A DNA stretch of 64,000 bases from Himantopus leucocephalus (GCA_003993805.1 RSEF01000031.1:50428984-50492983), one strand, 5' to 3'. Positions 1 to 14,095 are shown, counted from the stretch's first letter. A program made the numbers and translations. The notes: generated by a model not told the origin, from the letters alone.

Positions 1-43
1 CTTTAAAGGTCCATTCCAACCCAAACCATTCTATGATTCTATG
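1..43 (+). repeat. CR1 LINE, 3' terminal fragment
   Basis: The first bases read as the last part of a CR1 element: a TTTAAAGGTCCATTCCAACC-like stretch followed by the short direct repeat ATTCTATGATTCTATG that ends avian CR1 copies. The element runs on the plus strand and its body lies outside the window to the left. CR1 is the dominant LINE of birds, and most copies are 5'-truncated and inactive, as this one must be if it is typical. The terminal octamer-like repeat makes the call secure; the subfamily cannot be judged from so little sequence. Confidence 0.88.
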
Positions 44-3000
44 CTACTGGGAGGCATGCAGAAGCTTTGAAAGGATCTCTAGAGCAAGAAGACTCATTCC
101 TTGAGGAAAGGGCAAGTAAGAAAAACAGATAAGCATCAAGCTGCACAAGCAAATAAAACAGCAGCTGCAGAGAGCAGAATGCCAAGAGCTTACACGGTGA
201 GGTCCTACCATACATATCCAAGTGCCCAGATGCTTAGATTCACCTTCGTTCCCAGCACATAATTTTGCATAGGAGCAAACAAATAAGCCACTTGAAGGAA
301 ACTTAAGGGCATCCTTGGAATTATTTTTCCTGCACACATGAAGCAAGTACATGGAAAGACAGTTGATTTTTCTTTAACTCAGCTATGAGGAAAAAGGGTG
401 CTATAAAAATCGTATTGTAGCTTTTATATTTAGCCCTAATTGTGGCCCCATATATAGAAAAATTATGAAACCACAGCAGATCTTCCAAGTAATATAAATT
501 GTGAATTACAGGCTCCTGCTCAGTGCACTTTGAAGATTTTCTATTTCGTGTACAGATCTTCCACTTTCTGCTGAAAACAGCAAAAGAAATGTCTGTGAAG
601 TCAGATCAATCCTTAAAGTGAAGTTTAAGCTTCTATATTTAAATTAGATATCACCATTTTGGGTTCCGGTTTTTTGCATCTGTGGAATAACTTATGGCAA
701 CAGTCGGTGTTTAACACTATCCTGCCTAGTCACATTGTGGTCATAGTTAATGATTTCAGAGCTCTGTGGAAAAGTTTTGGGATAGGGATGCCTGAAGCTT
801 TCAAAAAAACCTGCCCAAATTAATTAGGATCCTGAGACACAGAGTATTTTACACAGACTTGCTAAGAGGCAGATCATTCCAAAGTATGGAAGTGATGTGG
901 GGAGCTAAGTCTAATCACATCGATGACGCCCTTGCTTGCATAATGCTGCCGTTGAGACCTGAAAGTTTTTTACCTTCATGAAAGATGTCATATTTTTGAT
1001 GCGTGTTGAAATAAAAGCTCCCTGGAGTATAGATGAATTTAAAAATATTATAAGTAGCCTTAGCATAGCCTGGACACATATCATACTTAAAACAGAGGAC
1101 CTAAGCCTTTGTGTAAAGGTGTACATATTTCATTAATGTAGACCCATGCCCCCTTCTGATTGCAGCAACAGTGTTCAGACTACAGACCTACGGGATTAAT
1201 TTATTTTTTTCCTAGAAGTTCAAAAATGCATGGAGAGTTTGTGTCAAGATCCTCTGAGTCATTTTTTTAATGTTTTTGCATTCTAAAAATATAGTGGCTT
1301 TTCTTTTCTTTTGTAAAGTTCCCAGCCATGTTATACTCTTGGTCTTGTTCACTTTCTCTCCCTTTCTGCTTCAAGTTTGGAGATCCAAGGCTTTCTTTTG
1401 GGTTTTATCAAATTACACACTGAAGAAAGGCATACATTTCAGAAACAGATGGATTTAATGTGCATGAAAATACATGCCTTTTAGAGAAACTAAATTAGTA
1501 GTTCCACTTCTACCCCTTTTTATTGAAGACAGAGCTCTGAGAGATCTCTGGTCTAAAGCATAACTTTACAGACATCAGCAAAATGAGATTTATTTGCATG
1601 GAAATTTGACAGAACATCAGAGAAACCATCAGCAACACCAAATCTGACAGTTTATAGTAGACATGAAGGGAGCTGGGACAGTACTAATAAAAATATATAG
1701 AAAAAAAGGCTTTAAGAATCAGTAACCAGCGGACATTTCAAGACCTCTATTCACCATATATATATAGTTCATCTGCAAATTCAGAGCTGCCCATGTGTCT
1801 AAACATTTGTCTTACAATAAAGTTAACTGTGAACAGAATTCTTTTTTTTTGACGCAAATTAGTGTTTATTCCTTTTCAAGGTGTGGTGTCTCACCTTATG
1901 AACTGAGAAGCAAAAGTAAGACCAGATTATTTTTTTTTTAAAGCACCTGGCTCCCACAAAACTGTGTTATACAGAAAAGGCAAAGCAGAATAGTTACTCT
2001 GTTGCATAGCCATGTTTCACCAAGTCTTCTCTTGGTCTCAGTGCAGACGGACCTGCTCGGTGCTGGGTCTGTGCTTGCAGTGTTGAATTTGAAAAGATAT
2101 GGGTAAAATTGCTGTGGGAGAATGGGACAGAGGGAGCTGTGAACTTTTCCCATGGGAACGCATAGGACAAGGCTAGTTCTCCTGTGAATGTGACTCCTTA
2201 ACTGCATGGATGTGTCTCAATCTGGAGTCAAAATACTCTGTTGAAGTAACTCTGGGTGACCTGTCTGCAGGGTTCTTCATGGTGTTTCTAGACCAGGCAA
2301 AAAAGGGAAAGACAAAATGCTAATAATGCTTTATTCCCCCAGGATTGACCAGGGACTATTTAGATACCTGATTATGTCTATGATTCAGCAAGCGGGTTAA
2401 TTATATTCCTGGCCATTAACATACAATCAAGTCTACTCTTTTTCTGCCTCCTTAAATCTTTCAATGAATAGGATTCGACTGCTGAACAGGCTTGGAGCTG
2501 AACACGTGCTTTGGGACTTTGAGCCTAGGCCCAGCCAGTTGGGCTTGCAGAAGTGTTCCACAGCTCTCTGCTCCTTTGTTCCTGGAGGCTCTGATTTAGA
2601 AAGGATTTCTTTAAAGGAAACACTTAGGTACATGCTTATGAGTTTTCCTGACCAATAACACATGGAGATGAGCCCAGAATTGTTCTTTATCAAAATAAGC
2701 TGCCTCCTCAATGGGAGCTGTTGAATCAGACCATCAAAGAAGAAAATAATAAGTTGACATAAACATTCATTCTTCTTTACAGAAAGCAAATATTTTGTTT
2801 TAGAAGTATCTGGAGCTCTGTTAGCAATTGATGAACACCAAACGTGCAACAAGTCAGTTCTAACTGGCAGCAAAAATCACGCGCTCAGCTGTGTTGTCTG
2901 ATTTTCCTGATGCAGCAAAACTGGATGTGTCACAAGAGTTAGTTTTCTTTTGCCAATCCGCCTGCCAGTAAATGGCCACATTCCAACAATGCATAGACAC

Positions 3001-5265
3001 AACCCCTCAGTTGAAATTAAATGCTAATTCGCAGTATATCTTAGAGTCTTAATAAAGTTTTTCAGATCATCAGCTAATCTTCAAACTGAAAAGATTTTTT
3101 TTAAGTTTTCCTGAATTGGATCATCCGTCTCTAATATGTATTCCAATGATCTCAAGGACTGTCTGAATTTAGGGCTTTTTTTTTTAATACTTCCTCTCTC
3201 AACTTGTGATTAGATGATTCAGTATTTTGAATGAATGCAGCTAATCCAGACACATTTTACTACATGAATGTGCAGAACTAGCAGTAATTTGCATTCTTTA
3301 ATTTTACACAATGTTCTAAATGGTATATAGCTGAGAATCAGTTTCTTTGGGTTTTGTCTGCAGTTATTACAACTCCATACTTCTCCCCCTTCACTGCTGC
3401 CATACACAGTTCTGCAGTTTACCCCAAAATGTGTCAGAATCAGTGTTGACCTGCTGAAGCTGGCAGAGAAATTTTGTGATTCCAGGGTTGAAGATCAGAA
3501 TCCCAAAAGACCTGAAAAAAATTGTCACGATGAATCACGAACCAGATATATCCTCCTGACAGCCACACATTTTGTTTAACAACTCTCCATCAGATAACCT
3601 GGTTATCCATTACTTTACTGGGTCCCAGTCCCTTGGTAACTAATATAAATGTAATGTAAACATACTCTTAGGCTCTTTTTTTTTTGAACAAACCAACTAG
3701 TTCCTTCTGAGAGTAAAGCTGGGTGTGGAGTGGTACACGATAGGGAGCGTTCCTTGTAGACAGTACAGTTGAGACACAGCAGGTTTATCTCTCTCCATTC
3801 CCATGGTACCTCACTGTTAGCCCGGATGGCTTTGTGCCATCTAACATATGCATGCCCATGGTACGCTATTAAAAGAAGTATTGTGGTGGAGCAAGATCTC
3901 CGTGGTTAAACATGTTTGAGACTTAAAAATCATGAGGAAAGTATTATCTTAGGACTACGGGGGGAGGATGAGGGGCCCATGGTGAAATTTGTTGAGCTCC
4001 TCTGGGACAGGTCGAGGTCCTGGTGCACTCTGCACTCTTTCTTCTGGAGCACAGTGTGCTTTCACAGGGGAAGGGCTAAGTGCCACGGGAATGCTGTACA
4101 AATTTACCAGGAGGAAGGCAAACAAAGAAGTCAAGAGATGTACATAGGTGATAACAAGGTAAATATTAGAAATGTTGGCCTGTATTATACTAATATAATA
4201 GGATATCAGTAAGGAACAAATAGTCAGACATTCATGGCTGGTTAGGCTGAAAACAGTACCAGCCTGGGCTGATAACACTCCAGCTTGCCGTTGGTACAAC
4301 TTAGACTGAAAGTGGGCCATTTAAAAATGTATTGGAAAACTAAGATGTCAAGATCTCTCCAGTTTTTGCTTTCTTTGTTTGCTCGGGGAAGATCTGACAT
4401 TCATGAACTGTGGCAGCAGGGTGTTGTGTTGGTTCAAAGGCAAAGAACTCTCCATTTTCCCCTTTCCCATTAATTTAGAGAGCCTTCACCTTGAGGACAT
4501 CACAGCTTAGTAAGCCAGGAAGCTAGCAGGGTTATATCACATACTTTTTACTTGTTAGTGAAAAGTCTGTCTTTCCTCATACGTGAGCTATGGATGTTAA
4601 TGGAAGTATCCACCAATTTCAGTAGCATACGTACTGGGCTCTACCGTGGAAGGGGAAGTCATAAATCACACTGGTTCATTCTCTTGTGTTCTGAAAGGAA
4701 AACTGTTGCTATCTCCATTCCCCCAAAATCTCTTCTCACCTCTGGGCCACAGTCCTCTGTGCTGCGAACAAATACTGTCTTGCAACGTTCCTTTCTCAAC
4801 ATCGTATGATGACAAATGGCAGGAGACATACATCCTTTTCCTGTGTTTTTCCTAAGAACATTAACATACTTGAAGGCCATGTCAAAGAATAATAATTCAT
4901 TACTATTTTACACAGTACTGCATAATATTGTCTTAAGAATGTTGGTATCCTTTAACACACTACATAAATGCAGAAGTTTAGCAGAATGGGAGGAAAAGAC
5001 TAGGAAGGTGGGTTACAATGGTTGAAACATCAAATTATCTGGTAGTTTCCTGTGGGTGCCCATGCACTATGCATGTTGCAGCAAACTCCAACATCACACA
5101 GTGCTAGCACAGACAGTGGCTTTCCAGCTGTGAGATTGCAGCCCAAACTGGAGGGATGCAGTGCGTGGACTTAGAATGGGGGGCTTAACAACAAAAAGTG
5201 ACATATTTGAGGTTGTCTTCTCACTCAGTGCCTAAGCTTCAAACTCAGATCAGGGAGAAGTCCCA
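44..5265. other. Gene-free stretch, AT-rich
   Basis: No gene is recognised here on either strand. The stretch holds only short T runs (for example near 1841, 1930 and 3177), a small AT dinucleotide run at 1756-1766, and scattered open frames under 150 codons without recognisable motifs. The longest, on the minus strand at 2433-2873, opens with CTG rather than ATG. A 48-base minus-strand segment at 974-1021 has a fair acceptor and donor but is too short to support. No CpG island or clear promoter is visible. Confidence 0.7.
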
Positions 5266-5270
5266 CCTCT

Positions 5271-5288
5271 GTTGAAGTCAATGAGGGG
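5271..5288. repeat. Copy of dispersed GAAGTCAATG motif
   Basis: The bases GTTGAAGTCAATGAGGGG match a motif (TGAAGTCA[A/G]TG or its complement) that recurs at 27819, 43484-43552, 44413 and 47132 in this window. From memory of amniote genomes, this motif belongs to an old interspersed repeat built around an inverted pair of AAGTCAATG arms. I do not name the family. Only the core is visible here, so the true boundaries may be wider. Confidence 0.4.
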
Positions 5289-6237
5289 TTCACTGTTGGC
5301 TTCATCCTGCATTTCCAGAATCTCAGATGAGCTCCAACTCTCTTACCTTAGGTTGTCTTGGGTGCCCATTCATACTTCAACGGGAAGAAAGCAGACATGT
5401 TTTAATAAATCTGCTTCACAAAGTCAACAGATATTAAAGTGATTTTTTAAAATGTCATACACTTCTGGAGCAAGAAAGTTTCCTTTAGAGCTCACTATGG
5501 ATTTGGTAAGCTATGTGACAAGCTGGTTTCAAAATACTTTGTTTCCAACAAATACATGTTTTTTAAACCACTCTTTGTTATCTAATGCTCAACAAATTGC
5601 TGTTTATTATTGTGTTCCATAGCATCATGAGAACAGCTTTTAAAATGACTGTTTTATAGGGAATTTTAATGTCAGATTCCAAATAATTCTCTTTACTTTT
5701 GGATTTTTGCACTAATGACTGTTTTGGATGGGGGCTGTAGAGGAGAGCTAATAAAATATTTTTGGAACAGATTGTCAATAACCTAGATGGATTATTTGTA
5801 TTCAAGTTTCTTTTACAATATGATTTACTTGCTTACAATATTTCCTAGTTCTGTGTGCAGTATGATCAGTTTTGCTTTGCTAACAAGACCAAGTGAGAAA
5901 ACCAGATGATAAATAATATGCTTTCTATTTGTGTTTCCATCTTAATGTGGACAAAAGAAGTGATGTTTCTTAAGAACTTTGTAAGGAATAATAGATATTT
6001 GAGTTTGTGTATTTTTATGCACGCTTAACTCTTGATGAAAAGTGGAGGTTGTCCATGCAGTTCCTGTACAACAGGTACTTGTTATTAGGATTTATCTTGT
6101 TTTAGTGACCCCAAAGCCTTATTTTTTTTTCTGCCATGTTACATGTTCCTGTAACGAAGTTTTACAATATAAAAGACTTTGGGTCTAGGGACACAGAGCT
6201 TTTTCTGGGGATGCAGAAAAGTTTAATGATCTCTTAC

Positions 6238-6369
6238 CTTGCACTCCAGTGGCCTGTCTATTAGACCTATCTTTCCATGGATGGCACTATCTGTCTCATA
6301 GAAGTCTAGTCTACATGGTTGTGCAGAGTTAGATGTAGAAAGGAACTGGAGCAAGGGATAAATCCTGGT
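6238..6369 (-). other. Exon-like segment, minus strand (unproven)
   Basis: Read on the minus strand, a pyrimidine-rich acceptor ending CTCTCATTGCAG is followed by 132 bases that stay open for exactly 44 codons and end at a strong donor (TGCAAG|GTAAGAG). Both junctions fall between codons, so the segment would be a symmetric phase 0/0 exon. The peptide starts TRIYPLLQF and ends IDRPLECK; I do not recognise it. The surrounding frame is open for 75 codons and stops soon after the donor. A chance pseudo-exon is quite possible, because comparable segments occur on both strands of this window. Confidence 0.2.
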
Positions 6370-9300
6370 CTGCAATGAGAGACATGGAAGTATTTCAGAG
6401 GCACATATGCAATTTTTTCTACTGAAGTTCATCGCATGTTCATAAAGCATTCACATGTCTGTCTGGGGAGGAAATTTTGTGAAGGGCTGACATATGTGGC
6501 CCCTTAGTCCAGATTGCCTTGTGTTGTCTAGAAGCCACTTCTTGTTTTTCATATAAATTCAAAAATCAAAACAGGTTATTTCTGTTCTCAGAGCAGTTCA
6601 TGAAGAACCAAGTCCCAGCATACAAAAAGCAAGTACAGAGATCCAGAAGAGATCCAGGTCCTTCCTTCAGAGCTGGCATTTTTAAATGTTAACCATTTCC
6701 CTGATCTTAGTAAAGCTAGAAAATTATCGTGGCTCAAGATGATAAATAAATGGTTATAGGAAGCTTGTTAATTTTTTTTTTTAATTTATTCTTGGGACAT
6801 TGATGCCTTTGTCTGCCAAAACAGCAACACTGAACAGCAAATGCCTCACAACAAAGTCTAACAGGAGCAGCTTCATCCTGCCTGTCCTGTTTTGAAGCTA
6901 ACTGTCCAGACTGAACTTGACTTGAGATATCTGGATGAACCACAGCACAAACCATTTCCTCATCCTGCCTTTATCTGCTTTCATTTGGCAATCATCTTTG
7001 GAAAAAATGCGACCCTTCTACTCTCTGTGCTTCAGCTTGTCCATCTGAGAAGTCACCCACAAATATAGCAAAACCAGTACCTCAGAGAAGCTGTAAGAAG
7101 CAAGTCTGCAAAGTGTCATGAACTGCTGGAGTGAAGCAAGCACGCTCACGAACACTGGTACTCTTAGGCAACTCTTTGTAGGCTACCAAACATGGTGCTA
7201 CCAAAAGAGAACAACCTGTTTCTCTTGCTGTTTTGATAGCAACAGTTGATGTTAAATAACAATTTTCTATTAGCAGCCATTCATTTGCTGTCTGAAATCC
7301 TTGCTAAGTCTAAGCAAGATAATTCTGGTTTGGGATAATTTCATGCTACCATCCTTACACTTGTTTGACCAAAGTCTACCAAACATGTTCTTCGACCCCT
7401 GCCTCATGCTGCTGTGGCATCTAACAATAATTTCTGGGGATGAGGAAAACAGTGTTTTACAGTCTTGAAATGGCAAGCAGGAGAAAGACTAAAGCAGTGA
7501 CATTACACAGAAAACATGTACTTCCTTTTAAAGTGACATATGATGAGATCTTTATTAGGAAATCATTTCAGTGAACTTTTCTGTAGCTGCAGTCTTTGGC
7601 TGAAATATGTGATTCAGATCAGGAAATTTAATAAGTTGACATGAAGTCTCAGTTTTCATTCAACAACTGGAATGTGAATGTTTTTTATTTACAAAGAAGG
7701 CAGCAAAAAAGAAAAGGGAAACTTTTACTTTTCCCCATACTTCTCTAATCTTTCTGTCTTCCTTGGTAGAACCACAGGGAAACGGAAAATGTTTTAAACC
7801 CGTTGTAAAACACCGAGTTGGAAAAATATATAAAATATGTTAAAAAATACAAAATACGTAGTCTCAAAGCCGAACAATGATAGCTTCATCAATTTAACAG
7901 GTTCAAAAAACATTGTGGTAAGTCTTGGTTGTTTTTGATTTAATACTCCTTTTCCTTTTCAAAGGAAGAAAACGTGGCAGGTGAAATTGCCTGAAGTTTC
8001 GTTATACCATTCTTGCTTATGTTAAATATTTTCACATTCTGGCGAGATGATCACACAGCTAGATTTGTAGCTGATACAAATCAGTACAAAGGTTTCTTTA
8101 ACCCTTTCTTGAGAATGATTTTCTACTGAAAGGTGTTAGACAGTCCCCCTCTGAAGACTGGAGTAGAGGTCAGTGGGCATGTGCACGATGGTAAGATGAC
8201 ACCTTTGAGTTTGCAACAGGTATGTGTACAATGAGGTACATGTAAAGCTGGGTTCTTGCCAAAGTGACTTATTTTTAAAGTAATCTTACTTTGCAATGTG
8301 AAAGCTTCATCAGTAGCCAGGGAAGTGAAATCTCAACTTTTCGCATTGGGATGGTGTGATGTGAGACCACTGAAGCCTTCTTGTGCATCAGAGGACTGCA
8401 GTTCAGTTGTTTTGTGTTCTGCCCCTCCTCATGGTCTGGGCCACCAGCCAGGCTGCCTCAGCTCCGTTTAGCTGCCCAGGACATCGTGAGGTCCTAAGTG
8501 ATGGGAAGAGTGGTCTGGCATGGGGCTAGCACTTAGGGAAGATTAGGAACTTAATATGCACCGACTACAGTTCCCATCAGATCCCGGTGGCTGAAGCAGA
8601 TACAGAAATGAATGTTCCTCCTGATCAAAATAATTCGGAGTTTTGATCTGAGCCTTGCCTGTCCAAACTGAAGAAGAGGGAGCTGAAGAAGGCTGGCTTC
8701 CTGACATACATACTGAAATACGAAGACTGTATGTATATCCCCTATGTGGAAAGCAGCTGTTGCTTCAAAAAAGTGTATGTGAGATCACTTTTAATTTGAA
8801 AATAGAAATCTGCTGGCTGGAAAGAAATTCTTAGAGGTATTTTGTATGCAGGAAAGCTATAAGATACAAAATTATTTCACTCTCAAATGCTGTAAAATTA
8901 AAATTTTCTTTAAAGGCAAGAGAGATCCCTCTGCTTGCTGATTTTTAGGTCTAACATTAAACAGTATCAGGGAACACCCTTTGTGTGAAGGATGCCAATA
9001 CCTTTCATCATTTCAATGCAGCTAGGTGGTTACAGACTCTAGTTATTGATTTTGTGGACTTTTTCCTAGATAAGGCAAGGAAATAAGGTTGACACGTTTG
9101 CCTGCAACTTCTGTTCAATTTAAAAAGTGTTTTCTTGTTTTTCTCAGAGGCATTTTACTTCCAGAACTTCTGTGAGATATTGCTTGAGCTTGCACATTGG
9201 TTTATCTGCTTCTGTTGATGTTTGCACTGAGAAGTTCCTTTTCAATGCTTACCTATCTGTCTGGCTTCCTTTGTCGGTTTGTTTGCCCATTGAAATTTGC

Positions 9301-9647
9301 CATGAAACTTATTTTGTTAAGCAACTTTTCTGTCTTGTGTAGAGAAAGTATAATATCCATGACACAAAATTTCAGAAGTAATGGTTTTGTAAGCATTGCT
9401 AAGTACTATTTATGGCATCTACGCACAAAACTTTATTGAGTACAATTTTATCTTGATATTTGATACGCAGAATTTCTTGTGGATGTCATGAACTGAAGTT
9501 TACACCTTTGTAATACCCTGGCAATGACCAGCTACAAGATAGACTGGAAATCACTTTACTGGAAAATAAGCCAGTATTTTGTGTGAAACAATGCTGGCTT
9601 GGGACTGAGCTGCAGGAATCTGCCAGATGTTACTATGTTCTTTTTAT

Positions 9648-9662
9648 TGGTGGTGGTGGTGG
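9648..9662. repeat. (TGG)5 microsatellite
   Basis: Five perfect TGG units. A short simple repeat of no evident function. Confidence 0.9.
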
Positions 9663-12600
9663 AGTTATTCAGTTGATGAAGGTGATTTTGTTGTCATTTT
9701 CAAGGCACAAACTGCCTGAACTCTCTTCTATTGAAATCCTCCTTCAAAATGAGTTGCAGTGCTGTGCTGAGGGCTCTGTTCTGGGATGGCAAATGGCAGT
9801 CTGGGAAGGAAGGGTGGAACGCAAGTATGGAGATTTTCAAACACACCTGGAAGTCAGTGGAAATTGGGTTTCAGAGTACCTTAAGTGCTTTTAAAAATCC
9901 CACCCAAATTGCAGTTGCAATCTCGGGAGGATGTTTGCTTTTCTGTTACTAGGAGCAACATGTTTTATGTACATAGAACCGACTAGTCCAAAAATGTCTT
10001 TTCAGCAATTACAGCAATTTCTTTTACATATCATTTTCCTTACATGCTTAATTCCTTTCACTTCTGTGTCCTTCTGAGCCTGAATTCTTTAAAACTGGGA
10101 ATCTCCCAGTGCACTGATACATTTCTAATGATTTAGATTTCCTTCAGCAAAGGGGTATGCAAAATCCTTTCTTGATTTCATTATCATTCTGAATGTTTCA
10201 AACATTCATGGAGCAAGCATTCACCAGGAGGGGCCTTTATAACTGTGTAACAACAGGCTATGAAACTTCTCCAATACATCTCTGTAATTTGTAATTAAGC
10301 AAGGCTGAGCAAATTGAACTGTGCATGTCTTTTTGACAGACAGACTATTCTGATTTGAAGGCACTGGTGACTGGAGAATTATTTGTAATAGCAGATTACA
10401 GGCTGAGGATAATGACATCCTAACCATAGTACCGTGCTCTACAGTGGGGTTTTTTTTTGGTGTGTTTCTAGTATCATTTACACCAACAGTTTCACAGCTT
10501 AGCCTATACCTGGGAAATGGCTGATTGCATTTGCAAGTGTCCATACGGCTGGTTAGGGCTCTGGACGGCTAGTTCTGGGGGTCTTGTTGCATTTATTAAT
10601 GTACCATGTATTTGATAGGTAGAGGCACAAATTATATCTGGGCCTCAACCCCTGTATGAAAAGGTTTGTTTGCAGTAAGGCTATGGTACAGCTGTACCCT
10701 AAACTTGGCTTTAAGTCTCCAAGAACATTGTTAGAAATATTGTGATCCCAAAGAGACACAGTCACTTGTTCTTTTGTATAAACTCACTCTTCTGGATTGA
10801 GGTGGAACAAACTGCTTTGACAGGCTGACTTTGTACCAGCAAGCTTTAGGCCAGATGAGATACCATCTGTTTTCTGCAAGCTTTATGCTTAATCACTTAT
10901 TATGTCTCCTTTCACAGCCAGCTTGAGGACAGCAAGACCTCTGTCTTATGTACCGAGCTTATCCATCTAAAATGTGGTGTTCTTGTGCCTGCTGCTGGGT
11001 GAGGCCACGGTAGGCAGAGGTAGTAAAACCATCTGTGGGATCATTGCTTACAGGGCTGTGTTGGAAAGGTGGTAGGCAGAGTTACACATTGCTTCATGTC
11101 TGTGAAAAAATGTTTCTCTTGGTCAGGACACTGGGATGGAAAACAGTGAAGAGAAGTAAAGTCTAAAACTGCCTGAATGTAGCAAAGGACCTGTGGCTTT
11201 GGGAGATGGACAATCCTTACTCATCCAAAGTGGATGACATCTACTGTGTACACCTGTACAGAACTTTAATTCACTTTTCTGGGATGTTTGACAATGAGAA
11301 GTCAAGGCAAGAGTAGCAGCACAACTGCTGAAGTTATGGACCAGCTCTGTGGTGTTGCTCTGTTTCTGCAGAGTGGAAGTCTACAGAGAAGTATTGTTAT
11401 TTGCTATGGAGAAGTAAACAAGGATTTGCTTATGGCTCTGAAGTTCTGTCTTGAAGGCTTTGCAGGTCCTTTGTTGCATGAGATGAAGATATGAAAAGCT
11501 TAGAGAATGGTAATTACATATTAGCAGCAGAAGCAAAGGACTGATTCAACTTAAAGGGGGTTTCACAGAGTAGCTGAGGTACAAAAACCCTGTGAGCGAC
11601 TGTAGAGAGAGACAACTTATATGTCAACAAAACCAAGAGGAGTAAAGGAATGGGGAATAAGCAGCAGTGACAACCTCATTCTTGTGTCCTCCAGTAACTA
11701 GCCACTTGATTAATTGTTTCACTGTATGCATTGGTGCTCAGTCTTCATGTTTAATCTGTGAGAAAATGAGGACCTTTCCAGTCAACACAGTATATCAAGA
11801 CAGGTATGATTTTCAGAGTGTTTATAGGTCTAAGAGATAAATTTGCAGAACAAATAAAGGAATGAGGGAGCAGACAGGAGTCAAAAAAGTTTGTGTGTCT
11901 GCAAAGGTGTGCAAGAGGGGTTGGCTGGGTGGGAAAGGCCTGTCCTTTCAGTTCACTTCATATGCCATGTGGCCACTTGCTTTGTCACCTTGCTGTTACT
12001 GGACAAAGCTTGTATGTCCATCTTGAGACACTTGAAGTTGCTGTTGTCTTTCAGCTGAGGGAAAGACCCCGCTGGTCTTCTTCAGTACATCTGATCATTT
12101 GTGCGGTAAATGCAGAGGTTAGTTTATCATCTGTGGAGGTGGGCTGCCTCCTCAAGCAGGGGTCTGGCCAATTGCACTGTGCCCATGAGAATCAAGGAAC
12201 TGTTGCATCTTGAAACAAGAGCAAAAATATGCTATGGACGCAGGTGAGCCCTTCTACATGCAGAAGCGTGTGTTAAAGGGTATGAGGAGTAAACAGAAGG
12301 TATTGCTTGAACTTCATGCAAAGCTGTGTTAAGGAAGCAATTTCCTCAGTTCAGTGGTTTTCTTTAGGGGGGAACTTCTGAACATCCTCACAAAGGAAGT
12401 ATGAATTCAAAGAATTTCTCTATACTGACACACTAACGTGTATTTGAAGTTGTGCTTTTAATTCATAAGGTAAATTAAATTCTTCTTTAAGACATTTATA
12501 CTGAAAAAACTCAGAAAACACACATGAAAATCATCTGGTTTTAATTCCCTGCAGACTGCAAATTCATAAGTGCTTAATGTTTTAAATTTCTTTTTATTGG

Positions 12601-14021
12601 TTAATCTGTTGGGCCAACTCAGTCTAGTCCAATTTGTACCAAAAACACTGAAATATATAATTTTGGCATGGGTTTGATATGAATTTTCCTTGAAACACAG
12701 TGGTTTTGACCAGGATGCCAAAGAAATTGAATTAAATCAAGTTGTGGAAGACTTAGTGGTGAAAGGAAAATGTAATAAAAAATATTTCCAAAGATTGGCC
12801 TTTCCCTCCTCCCTTTCTCGCCCACCAAAGAACTGTGAATCCCAGTTAGCCCCTTCAAAAGGAGACTGGCAGGAGAAATCAACCCCAGACTAAATACCAA
12901 GTACGACTACCTCCATGCTCTCTGCCCTTAATAGAGCTCCAGTAAGAGAAGCTCTGAGTTTCCATATCATTTCCTCTTTTAAAATAAAAATAAGCGTGCT
13001 AGAGGGTTTCAAGTCTTCCCAGTGCCCAAAACTGGTTGCCCTATCTGATTCCTTCCAGCCCACGAGCTTCTGGTTTTTATTTATAGAGTTTGCTTATTTA
13101 ATAGCCTTCACACCCATCTTTCCTCTCCTGCCCTCAAGTTTGCTCTCAGAAAGCAGTGTCCAGGCACTAAACCCAGCTGCTGTAAATGGTTGGCAAGCTG
13201 CTGTTTGCTTCCAGTTGGACTGTGGATTGGTGCCGTGGTATGCCCAAGGTATATGGACAGGGGTCATCCTGCTTGGCTGCTCAGTGTTGTCTTTTCTAGA
13301 TGAGAGCACAACGTGCTTCCGCAGACAGCAGTGAAAAGAGCTCACTGCAGAAACAGAGTAATGTAGCGCTCTTTTCTAGCTAGCTGAAACAGGATTTCCT
13401 ATCACCTATGTGTAGCTTGAAATGTGCTGAGACTTACTGAGCGTGTAGAAGATTGTCTTTCTCCTTGGCTATTGATGACAATGGTACCTGGTGATGTCTC
13501 TCCGGGCATCCTGAAGAGAAGCAGGAATGTTTTCCACTTTCTAGTGTTATTAAGGGCTTTTTTAGTAGAAAGGCAGAGTAGAAGGGAAAAGTAGACGAAA
13601 TCTGTGCCTCTGCCAGGATCTCATGTGAGTTGCGGCACTCCAATGCCTTTCTTGCTCTAACGTTTCTTTTCCATTAAAAACACTGCAAAACCAGGATATA
13701 TGTGACAGAAAACTTATCTTCAGCTGAAACAGGTAGTGTCTGAATCCAGGTAATGAAAATACACCAGAGGGAGGCTGAAGTCAGTTGTGACTTTCCATGT
13801 TTGGATAATGTGTGCACAAGTGTAAAAATAATTCCTGGGACTATTAAAGGACACATGAAGTGGGGATGAGTTGCATGGGAATTCAGCACCACTGTTGTGC
13901 TGGATGCTAATTAGCAGGCTGCCTTACGATGCAATGGGAGGTCCTTCTGTTGCCAGCTAAGGTGAAGGTTGGTTGGGGAGAACAAAGGATATTCTGGCAG
14001 TTAAAGAAAGCGGGGGCTGAA

Positions 14022-14095
14022 CTGTGGAGATCTGGCTTTGATTCCCAGTACATCCACAGGTTTTCTGTGTGGCCTTAAATTGTGTAATTTCTTGG
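14022..14095 (+). repeat. MIR-like SINE fragment
   Basis: The run TCTGGCTTTGATTCCCAG followed by TGTGTGGCCTT and a TTGTGTAATTTCTT stretch lines up in order with the MIR core (GGTTCGAATCCCGGCTC, CTGTGTGACCTTGGGC, AAGTTACTTAACC). MIR elements are ancient tRNA-derived SINEs found across amniotes and are long inactive. The match is by eye and strongly diverged, so the exact ends are uncertain. Confidence 0.6.

Larger units (their letters stand above)
5289..14021. other. Gene-free stretch, AT-rich
   Basis: No recognised gene. Visible features are a (TGG)5 run at 9648-9662, an AT-rich patch near 7825-7860, and short open frames on both strands. One minus-strand exon-like segment (6238-6369) is listed separately. 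The longest ATG-initiated frame is at 12915-13334 on the plus strand (139 codons, no recognisable domain, no clear promoter). Nothing else resembles RNA genes, mobile elements or regulatory clusters. Confidence 0.65.

Noticed and set aside
1889..1920. Minus-strand 8-base micro-exon at about 1896
   Set aside because: Strong donor and acceptor matches lie almost back to back, leaving no plausible exon.
2433..2873. 146-codon minus-strand open frame
   Set aside because: It begins at CTG, shows no domain, and is overlapped by an open plus-strand frame.
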